A stretch of 64,000 nt of DNA from Mesomycoplasma ovipneumoniae (lineage in GTDB: Bacteria; Bacillota_I; Bacilli_A; Mycoplasmatales; Metamycoplasmataceae), in the NCBI GenBank assembly GCA_009756935.1, contig VZDP01000002.1:248001-312000 (forward strand), read 5' to 3'. The position numbers were made by a program, and so were the translations under genes. The notes below the pieces were generated by a model. That model made no database searches, had not been told where the DNA came from, and saw only the letters and a program-made list of their open reading frames with translations. Positions 55,012-64,000 of the stretch are shown here, piece after piece. Each line of letters starts with the position of its first letter. Position 1 is the stretch's first letter.

Positions 55012-57477
55012 ATGAAGAAAATAACAAAATCAATTTTTGGAATGGTTTCTTTTAGCCCAATTGCCTTAATAGCTTGTGGGGGTCCTGTAAACGAATTTGC
55101 ACATAATAAAGAAATTATTGTCGCCGTTGACCCAGCCCAGACAAATTATTGAAAACAAAATATTGAAGAATTTAACAAAACTGATTCAGCAACAAAAAAC
55201 GGCTTTAAAATTAGAACTATTTCCAAAAATGTCTTTTCAGCACTAGATTTTTCAACAGTTGGACACACAGACACAAACAATACGCCCGATATTTTTTATG
55301 CACCTCAAGACCGAATTACCGATTTAGTCCAAGGTGGGGCAGTTTCTTATCTTAATGATTTTTTACCTAATTTATTTGATGAAATTACAGCCCAAATTGG
55401 TGCCACAGCAACTGAAAAAGAAAATATGAGAAATTTCGGGACTGTATTTGGTCTAAAAGATAACAGAGTCCATTCAGAATTTGTTGGAATTCAACATAAC
55501 AAAGAAGGAATTGTGCTAGCCTCAACAGAAAATGAAGACCAAACCCGGACAATTTTGCAAAATCCAGACACAGATTCACTTGCTGAACTTGTTGAAAAAG
55601 GCGAAGGTCTGTTTAGAATCCAAGACTTTTGGTACGGAAATGGTGTTCTTGCCGGTGCCCTTGAAAAAATTGCTCAGCGCGAAAATCTAAAAGACGAAGA
55701 CGGAAAACCGTTGAATTTAATGTCAAAATTATTATATACTAAAAATAATCAGTTTACTTCTGGTCTTCTTCACAGCGATATTGATCCGGTTGTTGATTCT
55801 AATTTAAAACCAGAAAACAATGAATACCAGCAGTATTTCCGTGAAGCTTTTAAATCAGTGGCAAAAATTTACTACCCAGTTTTTAAGGCTGCTTATGAAA
55901 GTGAAGTTGATTATAAAAATTCAATTTGGTCGAAAAAGGGAATTTCACAGGCAGATTTAGCACAAATTATTAAATCTGATATGAATGTTACCCAAAATAC
56001 AATTTTTCGGCTAATGAAAGAAAAGAAACTAAAATTTGCAATTATTGGAACTTGAGATGTACAAAACTCAGAAAAATCTGCAAATGCCAAGTCTTTTTTT
56101 AACATTACAAAAGCAACAAATGAAACTGATTTTAAACAAGCCTTAGGTTCATGATCTTTTTTGATCAATTCAAGAAATAATTCATCATCTCCTGAACGAA
56201 AACAAGCCCTAAATGATCTTTTTAAAATAATGTTTTCGGCTAAAACAAACACTGCTTATTTCCAAGATGATTCAAAAATTCCGTTTGTAAAAGCGCTAAC
56301 AAATCAAATCAAACAGGAAGTTGAAAAAATTAATCAACCTCTTAGTGTGAAATTTGAAACACTTAAAAAAGACTTAGGATATACAGACGACACTGAAATT
56401 GAAAATGCAATAAATGCCCAAATTCAAAAAACAGCAAATCCAAAATATATTAACCAAACAGTTGAGTCAAATTGAGACAAAACAACGAATCCAGATGCTA
56501 GCTCAGAAGAAAATTATCTCACTTTTGGGGCAAGAATTGAAACAGAAAATCTTGATCCAAGCCTAGTTGAGAGTGCTAATAAAATTAATCAATTAATTGA
56601 AAAATACCAAAAATTTGCAGCAATCCGTAACACTTTGGCAACAATTTTTGGTCAAACAGATTTATCTAAATTCACCGGAAATGGTGAGAGCTGACAAATT
56701 GACCAAAGTTTTTTCAAAGTTGGAATTAAAGATGCAAAAGCTGGAAAATATGATCTTGATATTTCCCAAAGTGATACTACCGCTCATGTTCGTAAAGTTG
56801 AGGCTTTCCTTTTTGGCGCAAATGGTGATGAACAATCTGAAAAAGACCAAAAAATTGAAAAATACAGTAAATTAATTCTTGACAATAATCACGATCTGAC
56901 AAAACTTGAGGCAAGTATTGCTGCTGAAATTAAAGAAATTCAAGAAAAAGCAAAATTAATTGCCAAAACTCCAGCCGATGATGCAACAATTGAAAAAATT
57001 GCGCGTGCTTATTTAAATAATTATGTTAGTGCTGCCCTAATTCGCTCATTTGTTAGTCCTGAGACAATTAAGCAAACAAAAGCACAAAAAACTACCACAA
57101 AATCAGGCCAAACTGTTGACAAATACACCCTAGGTGATGCTGAAAAAATTATTAGTGAATACTTAAAATCAAAAAGTTTTGACAAAATTCTTAACGTAAT
57201 TGACTCAGATAAGACAATTCAAAATCAAGGTGTTGGAATTCTTAATACCGATAATTCCCGTTTTGATCGCTCAAATCCACAATTTAGTTCAACAGTTTGG
57301 GGTGCTTGAAATGATCAAACTTTTGGTTCAGAAGTTTTCCACAAAAGTGTTTTGGGCAAAATTAAAAACGAAGAAGATTTTGCCAAAATATTTTTTGACA
57401 AAGTTGCAATTGAATACTACAAAAAAATTCTTCTTGCAAACCAAGGAACTAGCAGGGTTATTGTAAATTTTAGTTAA
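55012..57477 (+). CDS. Substrate-binding lipoprotein of the sugar ABC importer
   Basis: 821 aa with TGA as Trp. Signal peptide with lipobox IALIAC; Cys22 is the lipidation site, followed by GGPVNEFAHNKEIIVAVDPAQTNYW. The region IIVAVDPAQTNYWKQNIEEFNK, then NTPDIFYAPQDRITDLVQGGAVSYLNDF, is the start of a cluster B (MalE-like) sugar-binding protein. At 821 aa it is about twice the usual MalE length; a long insert in the middle (about 380-480) and an extra C-terminal region account for it. Shine-Dalgarno AAAGGAA. Position before malF/malG/malK supports the role; the bound sugar is inferred to be a malto-oligosaccharide. Confidence 0.85.
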
Positions 57478-57479
57478 AA

Positions 57480-57986
57480 ATGGGGCCTGTTTTTAAATTT
57501 AAGATCAACATCCCAAAGTCACATTTTTATTTGCTAATTAGTTTAAGTGCTTTTTTGTCAATTGCACTTATTAGTTGAATTTTAATCCCTTTTGTTTTTG
57601 GGACACATTTAGACCAAATAAATAAAACAAATCTGGAAGATCAGCGTGAAATTTTAGCCTCAAATTTAGCAGCCGGAAAATTAAGTGCTTATATTGGGAC
57701 AAATTTATTTGTGATTTTCTTTGGAGTCTACCTTTTTTTGGCTTATTCAAAAGTAAAAATTGGCTATTTATTCTACTTTTTTTGGATTTTTATCTTTGGT
57801 TCAATGGCCGGCTATCCTTATTTTCAAGGAGCTGAAAAATTAAATAGTGCTGAATTAATAAGCGGAATTTTTATCTCTATTTTTTGTGGGTTGATTGTTC
57901 TTGTGTTGATTTATTCAGTCTACATTTACCGACTTAAACGAATTATTACAAAATACAAATTAGCAAATGGCGGTTTTAATGCATAA
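57480..57986 (+). CDS. Membrane protein of the sugar ABC operon
   Basis: 168 aa with TGA as Trp. Four predicted spans (about 16-38, 72-92, 96-115 and 128-152), a short loop with two acidic clusters after span one. Starts two bases after the lipoprotein stop and overlaps the malF-like gene by 20 bases. Not recognised; its place between binding protein and permease suggests an importer accessory. Confidence 0.7.
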
Positions 57987-60900
57987 ATTACAACTCTATA
58001 ATTATTATGGCAAGAAATTTGACACGATTATTGATATTGAGGCTAAAACGCTAAAATCTTATTATCATAGTGCAAAAATTACTCACTCAAGATTTTTAGA
58101 TAAGATCAAAATTCAAGAAAACATTGAAAAAGAGCTATTTTTACGGGCCAGGCAAACAATTCGCGACAATCTAAAGCGCGAATTGCATAGTCAAAAAATC
58201 GCCTTTAAAAATGAGCTAAAAGTTCTCAAAGACGCTTATATTAAGCTTAATTTTGCAGTTTCAGTTGAAAAATTGCTCAGCTTTGAAATTAAAAAAATCC
58301 AAAAAGAGCTTAAAAATCTTCGCAGTTGATTTAAGGATTTTTCAAAATCACTCAACCAAACAGAAGATAGCCTGCAGGTTAAAGTTGAATTATTTGAAAG
58401 AACAAAAAAATCAACCTTAGAATCTGAAGTTGACTTAATAAAAAAGCACTTCATTTTCCAAGTCTGCCTAAATTATGTTAGAAAATACCAAGATTTTGAC
58501 TTTGATCTAAACAAAATTAACCAATTGCTTGATAAAGACGGCAAAAAATTCTTAGTTCAATCCAAACTAAAAAGTGATTTTTTTGTCAATTTTTATCAGC
58601 AAATCAAACAAAAACAAGAAGAACTTTTAAAAAAATCGGCTTTGGCTAAAAAAAATTACACTGAAACCAAACAGTTACAAACTGACTTATATAAAAAAAG
58701 AAAAGCAAATTTAGAACTCAAAGCAAAACAGAAAATAATTTCTTTGGAATATAGTTATAAAAATGCAATTGATTTCCTAAAACAGCAAGCAAATCAGCAA
58801 AATGCAGCCCAAAAGGAATTAATTAGCGAAAAAAAGCAAGAAATTATCGCTTTTGAGTCCAAAAATATTAGCAAACTAAATGAATTTAAGCACGAAATTA
58901 ATTCCCAAATTAGCAAAATTAGTGCTCAAAAACAAAAATATCTTGCCTTTAGTTTGTCCCAAACAAAAATAAATTTCCTTGATCAGGCAATTAAATTATT
59001 TTATGCCATTCAAAAAAATCAAAATTTTGAAATTCCAGATTTAGATATTTCCTTAGAAAATCACAGTCAAATTTTAAAAGATAAGCTAGATTTTTTCCAT
59101 AAATTAAAAGATGAAAATGCACAACTTTTTGATTTAATTAAAAGTCACTATTTTGGTTTTTATGGTAGTTTTTTAATAAAAAAACTGGCAAAATCAAGCC
59201 TAAAATGGCAAATTTTGCTCCAAAAAGCTAAATATTTAAAACAATATTCATACAAAGGGCATTATCTTCAGGATCTAGGTTGGGCAACCAGAGAAAAAAC
59301 AATCGAAGACTTTAAGACACGGATAAAGTTTATAAATGAAAAAATTCTTGCAAAATACGAGCTAAAAGTTTTAAAATCAAGTCCAGATTTTAAAACTCAG
59401 CAAGAAGAAATTAAAATAAAAATCAGTGAAATTAAGCAAAATTATGTTGAGAGTGTCGCAAAAAATAAAAAAAGATTCCAGCAAAACGAAATTGCCAAAA
59501 CAGCCTTTAAAAACTTGCAAAAACAAGCAAAAATTGCAAAAACTGACCAAAAAAGAACGCTGTTTTTGAGCTCAAAAATAACAAAATTCAAACAAATTCT
59601 CAAAACAAATAATTACCGTTATTTTAACGAACTAAAAGTTAACAAAAAAATTTATGAATCAAAAGCAAATGAAGCACTAAAGTCTTATCCTGTTGAGACA
59701 ATAAAAAACGTCCGTTTTATTAGCTTTTTCTTGAATTTAATCTTCCCAGGACTTGCTGAATTATTTGTATTTCGTCAGTTTATCAAAGGATCTTTACTTT
59801 CAGTTGTTAGTATAATTTCTTATGCTTTTATAATTCCTTTTTCATTTGGGGCTTACTGGTCAAAAATGGGTGGAATTCCGGGCTTTGCTGACTTAGGTGC
59901 AAATTTACACTCGCCTCGGGATGGTATTTTTACTGATGCACGGTTTTATCTTTTTGGTGGTGTTTTGTCGGTAATTTTAATGGCTTTTGTGCTAATTTAC
60001 TTTCTAATTGGGGCAATTTCGGCCTGAAGAATTGCAAAAGCAATGGAAGCTGGCGTTGTTCCGGGAAAATGACTCTATTCAAAACAGTGACTACAGACTA
60101 CCGGATTTCCGTGAATGATTTCACTAATTGGTCATGCTTTAATGATTTTTATCGTTGCAGCGCCAATAATTACTTCAGTTTTAATTTCTTTTACTGATTA
60201 TGGCTACAATCATGCTGCCCCAGGTCAGACTGTTAATTGAGTTGGACTTAAACAATGAGGAAAATGGTGAGATTATCGCCAACTTGGACTGTTTCAATCG
60301 CTAGCTTCAGTTCTTGGTTGAACAGCAATTTGGACAGTTTTATCAACGCTATTTCCCATTGGTTTAGGAATTTTAATTGCAATTTTAACAAATTCTTCCC
60401 GAATTAAAGGTAAAAAGATTTTTCGCTTAATATTTATTTTACCCTGAGCAGTGCCGGCGTTTGTTTCTTTGTCTTTTATTCGTTCAATGTTTGCCGCTGA
60501 TTCACAAGGTTATATTAATTTAATTTTAATTAATTTAGGACTTATTAAAGACGGGATTTCTTGACTAAACCAAATTGGTACGGCCCGAGTTTTACTGATT
60601 GTTGTCCAGACTTGAATTAGTTATGCCTTTATTTTTATGCTTGTTACCGGAAATCTGCAGGCAATTTCGGGTGAAATTTACGAAGCTGGCGCCGTTGATG
60701 GGGCTTCAAAGTCACAAATTTTCTGAAAACTAACGCTTCCCCAACTACTTCTGGGAATTGCACCAATGTTAATTGGACAATTTGTCGGTGCCTTTAATAA
60801 CTTTACAACAATTTCGATTTTCACAGGCGGTGGGCCAGCTTATGCAAATGCCTCCCCATTTGGTGAGGCCTCAACTGACATTATTATTTCTTGAGTGTTT

Positions 60901-61029
60901 AAACTAACAACTCAAGGAATAAAAATTGATGGACACCAAGCTTTTGCCGCCGCACTTTCAACACTGGCAGCGCTAATTAGTATTAGTTTTGCCCTTCGTG
61001 GTTTTATAAAATCAATGCAAAGGAGATAA
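57967..61029 (+). CDS. malF: MalF-like ABC permease with a giant N-terminal coiled-coil domain
   Basis: 1020 aa with TGA as Trp; start ATG at 57967 overlaps the preceding gene (ATG 57979 is an alternative). Residues 1 to about 575 are Lys/Glu/Gln-rich, almost without glycine or proline, and read as long coiled coils. From about 584 on is a conventional permease: FLNLIFPGLAELFVFRQ, several spans, and the cytoplasmic EAA loop EIYEAGAVDGASKSQIFWKLTLPQ (near residue 905) that docks on the ATPase. Normal MalF-type permeases have 290-510 residues. The extension is in the same frame with no stop and would be cytoplasmic. Confidence 0.85.
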
Positions 61030-61033
61030 AATT

Positions 61034-61969
61034 ATGAACTTATTAGTGTCAAAAATTGCTAGTTATGAGTTTGTTGCCAAAAATGCTAGTCCAAAAAAAC
61101 GTCTAAATTTAAGTGATGAACGCGATATTAAGCCAATTGAGTTACTTTGAATTTTTCTTAATTATTTAATTTTAATTTCTTGGTCTGTTGTTGTTTTATT
61201 TCCAATAGTTTCGCTAGTTATTGCCACTTTTAATGTTGCTAATACTCGACTTATTACAATTACACCGTTTGTTTTTGGTTTTGATAATTTCACTTATTTA
61301 TTTACTTCTGAACGGTCTTATTTTTTCTCTTGGTACGGAAATACGCTAACAATTGCACTTTTAACGATGGTTATTTCAACTACCGCCGTTGCACTAAATA
61401 GTTATGCTTATTCACGTTTTCGCTTTAAAGGTTCAAAACATTCTTTGACAATAATTATGTTATTGCAAATGATTCCGGCAACTTCTTCGTTAATTTTTCT
61501 TTATATTTTAGTCCAAATTGGGCAAATCGGCGGAATTTCACCGATATTTATGTTAGTAATTATTTACTCAGGTGGGGCTGTTTCTGGAAATACTTTTATG
61601 CTCAAAGCTTATTTAGATAGTATTTCCCGCGAACTTGATGATTCAGCAAAAATTGATGGCTGTTCGAATTTTGGTGTTTTTTTCAAAATTTTATTACCGG
61701 TTTTACGACCTGCAATAATTATGGTTGCCCTTTGATCTTTTTTAACACCATTTACTGATGTTATTTTACCAAGATTTGTGCTTTTCAATATTCAAGACTT
61801 AACTCTTGCAGTCGGGCTTGAAACTTTTATTAATGTTGAGCCAAAACATGTCAATGCTGGTGCTTATGCAGCTGGGGCTTTACTTGCAGCTCTTCCTGCG
61901 CTTGGTTTATTTATGTATTTACAAAAATACATAATTGGCGGACTTTCTGAAGGAGCGGTTAAAGGTTAA
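61034..61969 (+). CDS. malG: MalG-like ABC permease
   Basis: 311 aa with two TGA Trp. Six spans; EAA loop LDSISRELDDSAKIDGCSNFGVFFKILLP, and a C-terminal VKG ending typical of MalG, where it reaches the ATPase. Shine-Dalgarno AAGGAGAT sits in the end of malF. Forms the pore with the malF product. Confidence 0.92.
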
Positions 61970-61971
61970 TT

Positions 61972-63171
61972 ATGGAAAAAAATAAAAAACTTTTTGAACT
62001 TGACGATCTTAATTTGGATTTAAATCAAATTGATTTAAATAAAATGGTTGCAAAAATTGGCCAACAACAAGAAGAAACAAAAGGTGCCAAAATTGTTCTT
62101 AATAATGTCTCAAAAAAATATGAAGGTAATGACAAATATACACTCGAGGCAATTGATCTTACAATTGAAAGTGGTAATTTTTGCATCTTTTTAGGTCCTT
62201 CAGGTTCAGGAAAAACAACGCTTTTAAGAATGATTGCCGGCCTAAATTCAATTACTCAAGGTGATTTAATTTTTAATGGTAAACGGTATAATAACCTCCC
62301 GCCCCATCAGCGAAATATTGCAATGGTTTTCCAGTCTTATGCCCTTTATCCGCACTTGAATGTTTATGATAATATTTCTTTTGGACTCAAAATTGCAAAA
62401 GAAAGACGTGACATTATTGACTCAAAAGTAAAAAATGTTGCTCAAATTTTAAAAATCAGTGACTATTTATACTCAAAACCGCGCGATCTTTCTGGTGGTC
62501 AACGTCAAAGGGTTGCAATTGGACGGGCAATTGCTCGTGCACCGCAAGTTTTTTTAATGGACGAGCCACTTTCAAATTTAGATGCAAAATTACGTGAATC
62601 AATGCGCCGTGAAATTGTAAATATTCACCGAATGCTCAAAACTACAAGTATTTATGTAACCCACGATCAACTTGAGGCAATGACGATGGGAAACCAAATT
62701 GTAGTTTTTAATGACGGAAAAATTCAGCAAAATGGAACAGGAAAAGAATTATATTTTAAGCCTAAAAACACTTTTGTTGCCACATTTATCGGTTCGCCAA
62801 CAATGAATTTATTTGATTGTGTTGTTGAAAACAACCAAATAAAGGCAAAAAAAGCGCCAATTTGATTTGAAGTTGACAAAAAATTGGCAAATTTATTAAG
62901 TCAAAATCAAGAATTACAAGTCGGTTTTCGGTCTGAAGATATTTATCTAAATCAAGATCAGGCCCAATTTGACGGTATTATTACTAATGTTGAGCTAATT
63001 GGTAAAGATCAACTTGTTGCAATTAAAGTTAGCGATCAACTTGAATTAATTTCCAACCAGAACAATATTTTTGAATACATTTTAGATCAAAAAGTTAAAG
63101 TTAGCTTTAATTTAGAACGAATTCACATTTTTGATGCAATAACAAAGGAGCGAATTGATCTTGATAACTAA
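61972..63171 (+). CDS. malK: Sugar ABC transporter ATP-binding subunit
   Basis: 399 aa with one TGA Trp. Walker A GPSGSGKTT (75-83), Q loop FQSYALYPHLNVYDNI, signature LSGGQRQRVAIGRA, Walker B VFLMDEPLSNLDA, D loop and the switch His in YVTHDQ, followed by the MalK/MsmK-type OB-fold regulatory domain (QVGFRSEDIYL). An extra N-terminal stretch of about 38 residues (FELDDLNLDLNQIDLNKMV) precedes the ATPase domain. Two bases after malG. Confidence 0.93.
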
Positions 63172-63853
63172 TTTAGAATCACGAAGCGCCAAAATTTACT
63201 TTTTTATTGCACCCTATTTTACTCGGAAAGTTTTACAATTAATAAGTAAAATTTTGCTTTTAATAATTATAATTTTCTCTTTTGTCCAAATTTGACAGTT
63301 TCTTGAACGAATTGATTGGGAAATTGATTTTGTTTCAAAGGGTAGTTTTTCTAATTTAACGACTCAAGAAATTACTGAAATTGCTAGAAGCAAATCAACT
63401 TCATTGCCACTTTGACCGATTTTTATTAGTCTAATTTCACTTGTTATTGTTTTTGGTTTTATTCTTTTTTTCTTAATTTTAGCCCAACATATTTATTTAT
63501 GAAAACAATTTGGCGATCTTAAAGGATTTTATAAATTTATTTTTACTTTATCTATAATTATTTTTATTTTAAGTTTCTTTATTGTCGCCCTTCAACCGGC
63601 TCAAGTTGAGCAAAATGTTAATGTAAAAATTGGCGAAACCACCGTCACAGATTCAATTTTTTCTGATTTTCCTAATTATACAAAAATGTGAATAAGTCTA
63701 ATTTTTAGCTTTTTAATTTTGATTTTACAAATAAGTGCAAAATCAAAATTTGGGGCTCTTGAAAAAGACAAAACATTAGCAAAAAAACCTTTTGAAACAA
63801 AAAGTCTTGAAGCAAAAATAAACAAAATTATCCAAAAAAATTCCAACAGCTAA
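63155..63853 (+). CDS. Membrane protein at the end of the sugar ABC operon
   Basis: 232 aa with TGA as Trp. No ATG near its 5' end; TTG at 63155 or 63161 are the candidate starts behind AAAGGAG (63144-63150), so it overlaps malK by 11 to 17 bases. Four spans: about 22-48, 88-118, 128-152 and 183-200; the loop between spans one and two is soluble and the tail is basic. Same general plan as the 168 aa protein before malF. Unknown function. Confidence 0.68.
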
Positions 63854-63865
63854 TTGTATTTAAAC

Positions 63866-64000
63866 ATTTTTCCCAAGTTTGCCAGTTTGATGAGATAATC
63901 TTAAAAAGTGTCCGTTTTGGGCACTTTTTTAACTTTTTTGGCAAAAGTTAATTACCTATTTTAAAACACTGGCAAAATCAATTTATGGATAAAACAACAA
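63866..64000 (+). repeat. Intergenic structured repeat, copy 5 (cut by window edge)
   Basis: Starts like copy 3 (GTTTGATGAGATAATCTTAA), includes the hairpin AACTTTTTTGGCAAAAGTT and the entry TTTTAAAACACTGGC, then leaves the window. Confidence 0.78.
63904..63930 (+). terminator. Terminator of the sugar ABC operon
   Basis: Stem AAGTGTCC / GGGCACTT (one T-G pair) followed by T6. It is located within the first part of repeat copy 5. Confidence 0.75.

Overview
The window reads as chromosomal DNA of a wall-less Mollicute in the Mycoplasma hyopneumoniae group (Mesomycoplasma: hyopneumoniae, flocculare, dispar, ovipneumoniae and relatives). It is very AT-rich, and long reading frames stay intact only when TGA is read as tryptophan (the Mycoplasma code), so all gene ends below are given with that code. 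It also has a P97/P102-type adhesin operon, several lipoproteins and a DUF31 serine protease. The species is inference; the genus-level placement is well supported.

Layout. 1-9.99 kb: trpS (cut by the window edge), an orphan PTS EIIB-like protein, an SF1 helicase-rnhC-UPF0154-gpmI cluster, a lipoprotein, trxA, then proS behind tRNA-Gln and tRNA-Tyr. 10-20.7 kb: a membrane protein, the mraZ-rsmH-ftsZ cluster with a MraZ-type operator, pncB-trmN6-metG, an ECF S-like membrane protein, a DUF402 protein, rnc and a lipoprotein. 20.8-29.9 kb: a DUF31 protease, a structured minus-strand RNA candidate, and a type I restriction-modification operon hsdM-hsdS-hsdR with simple repeats both upstream of hsdM and inside hsdS. 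30.6-37.5 kb: P97-like and P102-like adhesins. 38.3-46.4 kb: a repeatedly duplicated two-gene cassette (three intact 590-601 aa paralogues, one intact partner gene and remnants of three more partners). 46.9-53.5 kb: a maltodextrin/glycogen-degrading operon, pulA-malL-mapA-pgmB. 54.5-63.9 kb: an ABC sugar importer operon whose MalF-like permease carries an N-terminal coiled-coil extension of about 575 residues.

How it fits together. The ABC importer and the divergent pulA-malL-mapA-pgmB operon make a sensible unit: import of malto-oligosaccharides, debranching, hydrolysis or phosphorolysis, and conversion of beta-glucose 1-phosphate to glucose 6-phosphate for glycolysis (gpmI is also here). 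The surface and defence loci carry the features expected of variable genes: homopolymer, di-, tetra- and hexanucleotide repeats, tandem paralogues and decayed copies.

The most unusual non-coding signal is an intergenic element of about 500 bp present in five copies, all in the same orientation. It has three conserved hairpins whose two arms change together or stay paired, a T15-T18 tract and terminator-like ends. The second is a small minus-strand transcription unit at about 22.5-22.7 kb with an extended -10, a GC-rich hairpin, possible pseudoknot pairing and its own terminator. No CRISPR array, rRNA, complete insertion sequence or replication origin was found.
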